DNA of 6,497 nt, taken from NCBI GenBank assembly GCA_017515945.1, contig JAFWDX010000366.1:1-6497 (forward strand), given 5' to 3'. The DNA comes from Blautia sp. (GTDB taxonomy: Bacteria; Bacillota; Clostridia; Lachnospirales; Lachnospiraceae). The number at the start of each line of letters is the position of its first letter. Positions within the stretch are counted from its first letter, which is position 1. The notes under the pieces are model-generated. The model was not told where the DNA came from. It worked only from the letters and a program-made list of their open reading frames with translations, and did not search any database. The position numbers were made by a program, and so were the translations under genes. This document shows, piece after piece, positions 1 to 6,320 of the stretch.

Positions 1-152
1 ATCCGAGCGTGCAGGCCGTATGCGATGAGCTGGTGCGCGTGGTGGATACCATAGAGCCTGATCCGGAGCTGGTGGCGCTGTACGAGGAGAGATATCAGCA
101 GTACCGCAATATCTATCCGGCACTGAAACCGGTGTTCCCGAAGATCATCTGA
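1..152 (+). CDS. FGGY-family carbohydrate kinase, C-terminal fragment (probably xylulokinase)
   Basis: The open frame enters from the left edge (first full codon at 3) and stops at TGA 150-152, leaving 49 residues. The tail contains YQQYRNIYPALKPVF, and a Tyr-rich helix followed by YPALKPxF is the usual extreme C-terminus of xylulokinase-type FGGY kinases. Such enzymes phosphorylate ketoses such as D-xylulose with ATP in the cytosol. The catalytic domains lie outside the window, so the substrate cannot be read here. The gene converges on a sugar isomerase (308-1789), and an isomerase plus an FGGY kinase is the standard pairing in pentose and deoxysugar catabolism. Most likely xylB, but a rhamnulose or fuculose kinase cannot be excluded. 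Confidence 0.62.
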   Translation, partial: PSVQAVCDELVRVVDTIEPDPELVALYEERYQQYRNIYPALKPVFPKII

Positions 153-179
153 TCGCAGCGTGCAGGTTCTTTGCATGAA

Positions 180-223
180 TGAGTCAGGGGGCCGGGTTCG
201 GTGAGTCAGGGGGCCGGGTTCGG
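180..223. repeat. 22-bp tandem direct repeat, REP-like family
   Basis: Two perfect head-to-tail copies of a 22-bp unit lie at 180-201 and 202-223. The unit begins TGAGTCAGGGGG and ends GGGTTCGG. Its first 12 bases equal the end of the hairpin repeat at 2011-2058, and the rest is a diverged version of that repeat's ACAGGTTC. Both therefore belong to one dispersed REP-like family. It lies 28 bases after the kinase stop, before the terminator, and has no coding content. Confidence 0.7.
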
Positions 224-247
224 CCCTGTGGCTCATCATATGACGGC

Positions 248-284
248 AAAAAAGCTGTGGAGATATAATCTCCACAGCTTTTTA
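248..284. terminator. Bidirectional intrinsic terminator between convergent genes
   Basis: A perfect inverted repeat has arms 249-263 and 269-283 around a 5-base centre, and one more T-A pair can form inside it. The A-run at 248-253 and the T-run at 279-283 give a U-tract in both transcription directions. It sits between the rightward kinase stop (152) and the leftward isomerase stop (308), where one terminator serving both genes is expected. Confidence 0.88.
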
Positions 285-307
285 TAATCTCGCAAATTAT
301 GCGTTCA

Positions 308-1789
308 TTATGCGAAAGGATTCTCTGTCGGATACGGCAGGCTCTTGGGCTGGTTGTAAGCGATATCCTTTACGCCGAGGAATTTGAAGACCTCGAAGAG
401 GTATTTGCCTACATGTGCGAAGGCAACGGCGCCGTGATGCGGATAGCCCTTCTGAACCAGTACGTGACGATAGAAGCGTCCCATTTCCTTGATGGCGAAA
501 ACGCCGATGCCGCCGAAGGAACGGGTCGGTACGTCGAGGATCTCGCCCTCAGCGATGTAGGAGCGAAGCTCGCCCTGGGAATCGCACTGCAGACGATAGA
601 AGGTGACCTTGCTGGCAGCGATGTCGCCCTCGAGGGTGCCGCGGGTGAAATCGGGCTCGGATCCTTCGGGCTCGAGCAGACGATGCTGGATCAGCTGGTA
701 CTTGATGGCGCGGTTGTCGCACATCTTGCACTCGGGCGTATTGCCGCAGTGGAAGCCCATGAAGGTGTCGGTCAGAGTGTAATCATATTTACCCTTGATA
801 TCCTCGTCGTAGATGTACTGCGGGACGGAGTTGTTGATATCAAGCAGGGTGACAGGCTCTGCGGAAACGCACAGTCCGATGTACTCGCTGAGTGCGCCAT
901 AGATGTCGACCTCGCAGGATACCGGGATGCCGCGGCTGCAGAGACGGGAGTTCACATAGCAGGGCTCAAAGCCGAACTGGCTCGGGAATGCAGGCCAGCA
1001 CTTGTCGGCAAAAGCGACATATTTGCGGGCGCCTTTGTGATTCTCAGCCCAGTCAAGCAGAGTGACTTCGAACTGAGCCATGCGCGCATTGAGCTCTTCG
1101 TAGTATTTGCCCTCGCCCATTTCCTCGGCCATCTCTTTGCAGATCTCGGGAATACGGGGATCTCCTTCGTGCTCTTTATAAGAGACAAGAAGGTCGAGCT
1201 CGGAGTTCTCTTCGATCTCAACGCCCAGCTCATAGAGTCCCTTGATGGGAGCGTTGCAGGCGAAGAAGTCCTGAGGACGCGGACCGAAGGTGATGATCTT
1301 GAGGCCGCGGACACCGATGACGGCGCGGGCGATCGGAACGAAGTCCTTGATCATCTGTACGATATCCTGGGCAGTGCCGACCGGATACTCCGGAATATAG
1401 CCGTCCAGATGACGCATGCCGAGATTGTAGGAGCAGTTGAGCATACCGCAGTAAGCGTCGCCGCGGCCGTTGATCATGTCGCCGTCACCCTCGGCGGCTG
1501 CCACGAACATGCAGGGGCCGTCGAACTTCTCGGCGATCAGGGTCTCGGGAGTCTCGGGGCCGAAGTTGCCAAGGAAGACAACCAGTGCGTTGCACTCGGC
1601 CTTCTGGACGTCGGCTACAGCAGCGAGCATATCTTTTTCATTTTCAACTGTGATCGGACATTCGTAAATGTCTCCGCCGTAAGCAGCGACGATGTTTTTG
1701 CGGCGCTGGTTGGAGAGGCCGATGGGGAAGCAGTCACGGGATACTGCGATGATACCGAGTTTTACTACGGGAATATTGCTGCCTAACAT
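308..1789 (-). CDS. L-fucose/L-arabinose isomerase-family protein
   Basis: This encodes a predicted cytosolic metal-dependent aldose-ketose isomerase of 493 aa. The start is ATG at 1787-1789 (MLGSNIPVVKLGIIAVSRD), because AGAAGGAGG lies 9 bases upstream. An upstream in-frame ATG at 1819 would put that ribosome binding site inside the gene. Residues ~9-170 look like the N-terminal Rossmann-like domain (VVFLGNFGPETP at ~70-81). The later half carries likely metal and catalytic residues: Glu293 in VSCEVDIYG, Asp317 in LLDINNS, His347 in GFHCGN and His451/452 in YPHHGAVAFAH. By family analogy Glu, Asp and His coordinate the metal. The length is nearer to AraA (~500 aa) than to E. coli FucI (~590 aa). 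It may feed the ketose to the convergent FGGY kinase, but they are not co-transcribed. The substrate (fucose, arabinose, xylose or another) is not decided by sequence. Confidence 0.9.
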   Translation of the reverse strand: MLGSNIPVVKLGIIAVSRDCFPIGLSNQRRKNIVAAYGGDIYECPITVENEKDMLAAVADVQKAECNALVVFLGNFGPETPETLIAEKFDGPCMFVAAAEGDGDMINGRGDAYCGMLNCSYNLGMRHLDGYIPEYPVGTAQDIVQMIKDFVPIARAVIGVRGLKIITFGPRPQDFFACNAPIKGLYELGVEIEENSELDLLVSYKEHEGDPRIPEICKEMAEEMGEGKYYEELNARMAQFEVTLLDWAENHKGARKYVAFADKCWPAFPSQFGFEPCYVNSRLCSRGIPVSCEVDIYGALSEYIGLCVSAEPVTLLDINNSVPQYIYDEDIKGKYDYTLTDTFMGFHCGNTPECKMCDNRAIKYQLIQHRLLEPEGSEPDFTRGTLEGDIAASKVTFYRLQCDSQGELRSYIAEGEILDVPTRSFGGIGVFAIKEMGRFYRHVLVQKGYPHHGAVAFAHVGKYLFEVFKFLGVKDIAYNQPKSLPYPTENPFA

Positions 1790-1798
1790 GTAATGATT

Positions 1799-1807
1799 CC
1801 TCCTTCT
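1799..1807 (-). promoter_or_regulatory. Ribosome binding site of the isomerase
   Basis: On the minus strand this reads AGAAGGAGG, 9 bases before the ATG at 1789. It decides the start: the longer open frame begins at 1819, upstream of this site, and would add ten residues (MFFFRRRNHY) unlike the family. Confidence 0.85.
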
Positions 1808-1871
1808 GAAGAAAAACACTGAAAAAATAGCTTAATGAATAAAGCTTAGGATACTGTGCTGCAGTCCGGGC

Positions 1872-1884
1872 AGACAGATTGTCT
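1872..1884. promoter_or_regulatory. Small inverted repeat at the isomerase transcription start (possible operator)
   Basis: The sequence AGACA-GAT-TGTCT is a perfect 5-bp inverted repeat with a 3-base centre. It covers roughly +2 to +14 relative to the transcription start predicted from the promoter at 1893-1921, a position where repressors often bind. It is short and single, so it could be chance. Confidence 0.25.
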
Positions 1885-1892
1885 CTTATCAC

Positions 1893-1921
1893 AGTATACT
1901 CTGAATTTGCAACGGAATCAA
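1893..1921 (-). promoter_or_regulatory. Sigma-A-type promoter for the isomerase
   Basis: On the minus strand, -35 TTGATT (1916-1921) and -10 TATACT (1893-1898) are separated by exactly 17 bases. This predicts a start near 1886 and a leader of about 97 bases ahead of the ATG at 1789. It lies downstream of the signalling cluster's final hairpin, so the isomerase is probably its own transcription unit. Confidence 0.65.
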
Positions 1922-2010
1922 TCTATATTTTTTCTGTTCTCGGTATGAGTGTTACTGTTCACGGTCTGACTGAAATGGGATGAGATCTGGCTTTCCGGCA
2001 GGAAAATGGG

Positions 2011-2058
2011 GTCAGGGGAACAGGTTCCTTGATGAGTCAAGGAACCTGTCCCCCTGAC
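2011..2058. repeat. REP-like palindromic repeat (22-bp arms, 4-base loop)
   Basis: The arms 2011-2032 and 2037-2058 pair over 21 of 22 positions around the loop TGAG. The core GGACAGGTTCCTTGA resembles the short dispersed REP-like repeats that in many bacteria are linked to IS200-like REP-associated transposases; that link is from general knowledge, and no transposase is in this window. The right arm is inside the reading frame of the 414-aa gene and supplies its stop. The hairpin could also cap or partly terminate the signalling-cluster transcript, but the following T content is poor (CCCCATTTTCC), so terminator function is uncertain. Confidence 0.82.
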
Positions 2059-3281
2059 TCATCGCTCCCTGCCTCATAGGACATTTCCCAGATCTCGGAA
2101 AAAACGGCGAGCGGGCAGTCCGTCAGCAGGCACATGAGCAGGAAGCACTCATAGGGATTGACGATGTAGATCTCGCCCATGCCGCAGTCAGCGAGGATCT
2201 TTTGCGTTTTGTCTATGAAATACTTATAGCGTTCGTAGGGATCTTCGTCCTCCAGCTCCTGGGACACGATAAAAAACTCCAGTGTCAGCAGGTCAAAACG
2301 CTCGACAGGAAACTTGTGGCTGAGCAGGCTGGTGATCCGCTGCCGGCTGAAGCGCTTCTGGAAAAAGTGGCGGGCCAGGATAGAGGCGGACATTTTCTTG
2401 AGATTTCCCATCTTGTTGACGGGGATCCCGTTGCAGATCACCTTCTCCAGATCCGCGGGGGTGATGTCCCGGGCGGACCAGACCTTGTCGCCGCCTTTTT
2501 CCTCTTCGTCCTTCTGGTACATGGAGGCGATGATGGAGCGGGCATGATCCAGGAGGGAGAGAAAGGTGACAAAGGCGCGGCTCTTTTCGGAGCCGGGATC
2601 GTCCCAGCCGGCTTTGAGATAGGAGAGGTATTGCAGCAGTTCCTCCTCGCTGTCCAGCGTGAAATCCGGACCGAAGAGAGGTCCTTCGTGGGGAGGCCTG
2701 GCGGCAGGCTCAAGAGCCGCGCAGGTCTTTTTCAGCTCGTCCGCCTTGCCGTAAGGGAGCTGATGAGTATAGCAGTACCAGTAGATCAGCTCCTCCGGAT
2801 TGTGCAGGTCAAAATCCTGTTCGCGCAGCACGCGGGTCAGAAAATCGGAAACATCCTCCGCGGACATGCGCAGGCCAAAGCCAAGGAGAAAAACAGTCTC
2901 GCGCTTGACGGAGGCCTGGGTGAGCCAGTTCCCGATCAGCGCGGGCAGTTTGGTCGAGGTCGGGTTCATGGACTTGGGGGTGCAGGTCTCCTGAAAGGAA
3001 TCGAGGGCGATCTCTTTGAAGGTCTCGATCGGGACCTCGCTGAAAGGCTCCTCCAGTCCTGCACGCTCGTAGATGTATCGCTTCAGATGGTCGCCGAAGG
3101 AAACCAGCTCCATTTCTTTATAAAGGTAATGGAAGATGGCGTCGGCGTCTTCGTCCTCAAAACTTTCCAGACTGACAACCTCCCGGAAACGGCGGGCGGC
3201 ACGTTTGGTGAACTCAAATTCCTGGACGCTGTCATCGGCAAGAGTCTGTTCGAAATCCAGGTCCTGCATACGGTTCTTCAT
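2037..3281 (-). CDS. Conserved-looking protein of unknown function, third gene of kinase/phosphatase cluster
   Basis: This encodes a 414-aa soluble protein with no signal peptide or membrane segment. I recognise no named domain. The start is ATG at 3279-3281, with GAGGAGG five bases upstream. The sequence looks mostly helical and acidic at the N-terminus (FEDEDADAIF at 41-50). It has a hydrophobic-amphipathic stretch FLLGFGLRMSAEDVSDFL (131-148), then YWYCYTHQLPYGKADEL (167-183), a charged loop (QKDEEEKGGDK, 256-266), a basic segment (FFQKRFSRQR, 306-315) and a Cys-rich end (CFLLMCLLTDCP, 379-390). The LGFGL...DV..FL...REQ pattern reminds me of uncharacterised Lachnospiraceae proteins, which is an unverified recollection. 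Being last after a kinase and a phosphatase, it could be their substrate, an adaptor or an effector. The final seven codons and the stop (ESGGQVP*) come from the REP-like repeat at 2011-2058, so the native C-terminus has probably been altered. Confidence 0.8.
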   Translation of the reverse strand: MKNRMQDLDFEQTLADDSVQEFEFTKRAARRFREVVSLESFEDEDADAIFHYLYKEMELVSFGDHLKRYIYERAGLEEPFSEVPIETFKEIALDSFQETCTPKSMNPTSTKLPALIGNWLTQASVKRETVFLLGFGLRMSAEDVSDFLTRVLREQDFDLHNPEELIYWYCYTHQLPYGKADELKKTCAALEPAARPPHEGPLFGPDFTLDSEEELLQYLSYLKAGWDDPGSEKSRAFVTFLSLLDHARSIIASMYQKDEEEKGGDKVWSARDITPADLEKVICNGIPVNKMGNLKKMSASILARHFFQKRFSRQRITSLLSHKFPVERFDLLTLEFFIVSQELEDEDPYERYKYFIDKTQKILADCGMGEIYIVNPYECFLLMCLLTDCPLAVFSEIWEMSYEAGSDESGGQVP

Positions 3282-3286
3282 GGTAT

Positions 3287-3293
3287 CCTCCTC
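3287..3293 (-). promoter_or_regulatory. Ribosome binding site of the 414-aa protein gene
   Basis: GAGGAGG on the minus strand lies five bases before the ATG at 3281. It sits only eight bases downstream of the target duplication of the MITE at 3310-3454, so folding of that element could affect its accessibility. Without the MITE, the phosphatase frame would end in a TGA (3292-3294) overlapping this site. Confidence 0.85.
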
Positions 3294-3309
3294 AGGCGAA
3301 AAACCTGGT

Positions 3310-3454
3310 GTAACTGTTCGGTCACAAGCTCCTTCACAGTTACGAGGCCAGGCGCAGGCTCCTTCCGTCGCATTGGAAGTGCGCCTGGCCTTGGCTGTTC
3401 AACGTTTGTCTCACGCACCTCGCAGTAAATGCGAGGTGCTGACTGAACAGTTAC
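3310..3454. mobile_element. MITE copy A (145 bp), between phosphatase and 414-aa gene
   Basis: The ends are GTAACTGTTCGGTCA (left) and TGACTGAACAGTTAC (right), a 15-bp terminal inverted repeat with one mismatch. The perfect 8-bp duplication AACCTGGT flanks it at 3302-3309 and 3455-3462. Inside are a stem (3345-3356 with 3380-3391) enclosing a 23-base loop with its own 5-bp helix (3362-3366 with 3375-3379), and a 10-bp hairpin (3415-3424 with 3430-3439). It has no transposase and no credible gene. The GTAA termini and 8-bp duplication match what is known of IS66-family insertion sequences, so mobilisation in trans by such an element is inferred. Its right end supplies the stop codon of the phosphatase gene. 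Confidence 0.9.
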
Positions 3455-4350
3455 AACCTGGTCAGCCATTGCAGCAGACCGGTTTTGTTTTTTTCTTCCT
3501 CAGATCCGGCGTGAATATCGCACAGAATCCCGGTGACATTGTCCCTGCCGCCTGCAGTCAGGGCATCACGCAGCAAAAGCGTGGCGGCCGTGGACAGATC
3601 CGGGGACGAGCAGGCCTCCTGCTGATCAGGCAGAGGATCCCAGGCAAGGATCTGATCAATGGTGCCGAGCGCCTGAGTCTGACGGACTTCACCGGTGAGG
3701 ATCCGACGGATCCGGTCCGGCGAGAGCATGTCGGTGAGGCCGTCTGTGCACAGCAGCAGACGCATGCCGTCCTGATAGGGCAGCCTTACCATGGACGGCT
3801 CCGGCGTCGCGTCCTCCTCCGGGAGTCCCAGATACTGGGTGAGGGGGGCTTTGCCGAAAGCCCTGCGGGCGGCCACGTGGTCTGTGGAAAGCTGCGTGAG
3901 CACCCCGTCCTGGAGCAGGTAGATCCTGCTGTCTCCGAGATTGCATACCGCAAACTCCTTTTTGCCAAAGGCGGCCGCTACAAGGGTGGATCCCATGGTG
4001 GCGATTTTATTGCGCGCGGCATAATCGCAGACTTCGTGATTCATCGAAAGGCAGGCGTTATTCAAAAACCGGTCCGGCGCACGCCGGATCTGCCGGACAG
4101 ATCTGCGGGCGCAGGTATCCAGCGTGCGCGCGCCGAGGAAAGAGGCGGTCTCTCCGCAGCTCTCGCCGCCCATTCCGTCAAAGACGGCAATGACGGGTGA
4201 TTTTTTTACCTGCAGGGTGCGCAGACCTATTTCCTCGCTGCCTTCGTGCTGTTCCGGCAGAAAAGTGCCGGCGCACAGATAATTGTCCTCGTTGTTTGAG
4301 CGGACTCTGCCTTTGTGGCAGAAGAAGGCCATTTCTATTTCACAGATCAT
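3451..4350 (-). CDS. PP2C-family protein serine/threonine phosphatase
   Basis: This encodes a predicted cytosolic metal-dependent phosphatase of 299 aa that would reverse phosphorylation by the upstream kinase. The PP2C motifs occur in order: RVRSNNEDNY (16-24), VFDGMGG (56-62), GSTLVAAAF (120-128), CNLGDSRIYLLQDG (136-149), STDH (155-158), LCTDGLTDML (200-209) and GGRDNVTGIL (267-276). Metal-binding aspartates are therefore expected at Asp58, Asp203 and Asp270, and all are present. Length is slightly above the usual bacterial ~240-260 aa because of inserts at ~31-50 and ~222-255. The start is uncertain: ATG 4350 has only a weak GGGA upstream, and Met7 (MAFFCHKGRVRSNNED) also fits the family. 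The stop TAA at 3451-3453 lies in the terminal repeat of MITE A; the pre-insertion frame would have ended ...WLTRFFA instead of ...WLTRL. Family relatives are named PrpC or Stp. Confidence 0.93.
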   Translation of the reverse strand: MICEIEMAFFCHKGRVRSNNEDNYLCAGTFLPEQHEGSEEIGLRTLQVKKSPVIAVFDGMGGESCGETASFLGARTLDTCARRSVRQIRRAPDRFLNNACLSMNHEVCDYAARNKIATMGSTLVAAAFGKKEFAVCNLGDSRIYLLQDGVLTQLSTDHVAARRAFGKAPLTQYLGLPEEDATPEPSMVRLPYQDGMRLLLCTDGLTDMLSPDRIRRILTGEVRQTQALGTIDQILAWDPLPDQQEACSSPDLSTAATLLLRDALTAGGRDNVTGILCDIHAGSEEEKNKTGLLQWLTRL

Positions 4351-4424
4351 GTTTTTTTCCCAATTGTTTATACCGGATCTATAAATACGCGGAGTTCAAT
4401 ACCGCTGGGCAAGATGATCCATTC

Positions 4425-4577
4425 GTAACTGTTCAGTCACAAGCTCCTTCACAGTTACGAGGCCACACCGAAGGCGTCCCTTGGGAGGCGCATGCTCCTT
4501 TCGCCGCATTGAAAGTGCGCCTCCCAAAGCACGCCTGCGGTGTCGCAGTAAATGCGAGGCGCTGACTGAACAGTTAC
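4425..4577. mobile_element. MITE copy B (153 bp), between kinase and phosphatase
   Basis: It has a perfect 15-bp terminal inverted repeat, GTAACTGTTCAGTCA and its complement. The perfect 8-bp duplication ATCCATTC flanks it at 4417-4424 and 4578-4585. The outer parts match copies A and C, but the stem is different and longer: arms 4465-4492 and 4516-4543 pair at 25 of 28 positions around the same 23-base loop (4493-4515). It lies 10 bases after the kinase stop and about 75 bases before the phosphatase start, in the same orientation as the other copies. Confidence 0.9.
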
Positions 4578-4587
4578 ATCCATTCAT

Positions 4588-6249
4588 TTACGGATGACTC
4601 CTCAGCTCAGATATGGCGGTTTCCTGTATTCTGGCTCCTCTCTGCACATAATCCGGGTTATCCTCCTCCATATCATGAGCCTCGCCATCCGTGTCGATCC
4701 ACCGGATCAGACGGCCGGAGGTGTCATAGTACCAAAGCTCATCGGAACTCTCGTCCCACATATAACAGAAGAAGAGCTGTTCATCCCAGTAGTAATATTC
4801 TTCGTACATGCCCGTTTCTGAAACGGACGGATAAAGAAGCGCCTTGACCAGCCGGCCCTGCTCATCGTAATAATGCAGCCTCTGTTCGGGCGTGCCCTCC
4901 TCACGACAGGACGGCAGCAGATCCACGATCTGCGTCGCCTGATCCTTGATCAGCTGGATGGCAGTTGAAAAATCATCGATCTGCGCGGTGCTCCTGTCAT
5001 TGGTCTCAAGGGCATCCACGACTGCGTGCTCCTGTGATACATGCTGATGCGCATCCATATAGAGCTGGTGCGCGTAAAATCCTGTAACGATGCAGGCGGT
5101 CACGGCAATCAGCAGGATGACCAGCATCCAGACGGGAACATGGGCAGGCTGTCTGACGGGGGTATCTTTGGACCCGGCCGGAGAGGACGCACCGGGTGAA
5201 AGACTGTTCCCGGATACGTCAGGTACAGGATCGGGCGGGGCTGCGGGCAAGTCTCCGGCTGTCGTGCCGGCATCCGGATTCCTGCGGGCCAGATTTCCCC
5301 TGCCTACGGTCATGATCGGGCTGCCTGCGATATATTCACCTCTGCGGAGTCTTTCCAGATCCTCACGCATCTGCTCCGGATCCTGATACCGTTCCTTTAC
5401 ATCGAAGGCACAGGCGCGCAGGATGATCTCGGAGAGCTCCTCACTGGCATCCACAGGCCGCGGCAGCGATTCGCCGGACATCCGCCGGGTGAGGGCCGCT
5501 TCCTTGTCGTGGAAGGTGATGAGCTGTTTGTTCATATTTATAAAAGGAAGCCGGTTTTTATTCATGAGCCGGTAGAGCACGATGCCCAGAGAATAGAGAT
5601 CGACACTGCTGTCGCAGACCTCTCCCTTGTACATCTCCGGAGCCATGTAAGAGTAGGTGCCCTTGCGGGACATGCTGCCCATGGAACGCTCCAGCTCCCT
5701 GGCGATGCCGAAATCGCCCAGCTTGAAATCTCCGAAACGGGACACAAAGATGTTTTCCGGTTTGATGTCTCTGTGGATGATCCGAAGCTGCCCGCAGTAT
5801 TCGAGCGCCTTGCACAGATCGATCCCCAGCTTTATGATATCCCGCTCCATCAGCTCCCGCCCGGTACAGAAATCGAGGAAGCTCCCCAGAAACTCCATGC
5901 GGATATAGATATCCCAGCCGATCTCGTCCAGGTATTCCACTACCTTGAAATCCTCGACGGAGACGATGTGGGAATTGCCGCGGAAATATTCCATGGTGCA
6001 GATTTCCTTGATGCACTCGTCGACGATGTTCTTGAAATATTCACGGGTGGAATTTTCGTCGGTGGTCTCGAGGCGTACACTGTTGAGCTCACCCCGGTTC
6101 GCCGGAATCGGTATGACCTTGATGGCGGAAAAAAAGGAATGCCCCTGTTCCGTACGCTCGGCTTTGTAGACCTTGCCATAGGAACCCTCGCCGATCTTTT
6201 CGATGATCTTCCATTCCTGCCAGGGGGACATGATTTTTTCGTGATCCAT
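4588..6249 (-). CDS. Membrane-anchored Hanks-type serine/threonine protein kinase
   Basis: This encodes a 553-aa kinase that transfers ATP phosphate to Ser/Thr on cytosolic proteins. All catalytic motifs are intact: glycine loop GEGSYGKV (20-27), Lys44 in AIKV, HRDIKPEN (159-166, Asp161 catalytic), DFG (179-181), APE (203-205) and the structural Asp217 in VDLYSLGIVLY. A Pro/Ser/Gly-rich linker (~325-368) leads to one membrane helix (~372-393, VPVWMLVILLIAVTACIVTG). The outer domain (~394-553) is rich in Tyr, Trp and acidic residues, with short strand-like repeats (YYDEQGRLVK, YYWDEQLFF, YYDTSGRLIRW). It has no PASTA repeats, so it is not a classical PrkC and may sense a different signal. The start is ATG 6249 with AAAGGAGGT upstream (12-base gap, somewhat long). 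The frame stays open to an ATG at 6384 inside MITE C, which is rejected as a start. It is first in a leftward cluster with the phosphatase. Confidence 0.94.
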   Translation of the reverse strand: MDHEKIMSPWQEWKIIEKIGEGSYGKVYKAERTEQGHSFFSAIKVIPIPANRGELNSVRLETTDENSTREYFKNIVDECIKEICTMEYFRGNSHIVSVEDFKVVEYLDEIGWDIYIRMEFLGSFLDFCTGRELMERDIIKLGIDLCKALEYCGQLRIIHRDIKPENIFVSRFGDFKLGDFGIARELERSMGSMSRKGTYSYMAPEMYKGEVCDSSVDLYSLGIVLYRLMNKNRLPFINMNKQLITFHDKEAALTRRMSGESLPRPVDASEELSEIILRACAFDVKERYQDPEQMREDLERLRRGEYIAGSPIMTVGRGNLARRNPDAGTTAGDLPAAPPDPVPDVSGNSLSPGASSPAGSKDTPVRQPAHVPVWMLVILLIAVTACIVTGFYAHQLYMDAHQHVSQEHAVVDALETNDRSTAQIDDFSTAIQLIKDQATQIVDLLPSCREEGTPEQRLHYYDEQGRLVKALLYPSVSETGMYEEYYYWDEQLFFCYMWDESSDELWYYDTSGRLIRWIDTDGEAHDMEEDNPDYVQRGARIQETAISELRSHP

Positions 6250-6260
6250 TTGCGGTGTGC

Positions 6261-6269
6261 ACCTCCTTT
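6261..6269 (-). promoter_or_regulatory. Ribosome binding site of the kinase
   Basis: AAAGGAGGT on the minus strand lies 12 bases before the ATG at 6249. The spacing is at the long end, but this is the only strong site near the start of the kinase fold and it argues against the upstream ATG at 6384. Confidence 0.7.
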
Positions 6270-6279
6270 CTGTGGATGA

Positions 6280-6308
6280 AGTATGGCGGGCAATGATGCC
6301 ATAGTCAG
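6280..6308 (-). promoter_or_regulatory. Weak candidate promoter for the kinase cluster
   Basis: On the minus strand, CTGACT (6303-6308) and CATACT (6280-6285) are 17 bases apart. Each matches 4 of 6 consensus bases. The predicted start near 6273 gives a leader of about 24 bases that just includes the ribosome binding site. The alternative is a promoter beyond the right edge, with the transcript reading through MITE C. Confidence 0.25.
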
Positions 6309-6320
6309 TTACGTTTATTC

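Noticed and set aside
299..1786. A 495-codon open frame on the plus strand opposite the isomerase
   Set aside because: The minus-strand frame has family motifs, a strong ribosome binding site and a promoter. The plus-strand protein shows no recognisable motif and is an antisense shadow produced by codon bias.
1948..1976. Sequence resembling a MITE end (GTTACTGTTCA) upstream of the isomerase promoter
   Set aside because: Only about ten bases match, there is no second end and no flanking duplication, so a decayed element cannot be supported.
2202..3428. A 408-codon plus-strand frame opposite the 414-aa gene, and a 354-codon frame at 3136-4200 opposite the phosphatase
   Set aside because: Both are antisense to supported genes, have low-complexity compositions and no convincing start signals; the first also runs into a MITE.
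3278..3469. Short minus-strand frames across the MITEs encoding MRRKE...VTVKELVTEQL (also 4396-4587)
   Set aside because: The similarity follows from the DNA repeats. There is no ribosome binding site at the ATG, copy B has a different middle, and the tails differ because they run into unrelated flanks.
4360..4410. A TATAAA box with an upstream TTGAAC ahead of the phosphatase gene
   Set aside because: The spacing is about 21 bases, too long for a standard promoter, and no other pair of hexamers fits well.
5509..6279. A 256-codon plus-strand frame opposite the kinase domain
   Set aside because: It is a shadow of the kinase gene, whose catalytic motifs are all on the minus strand.
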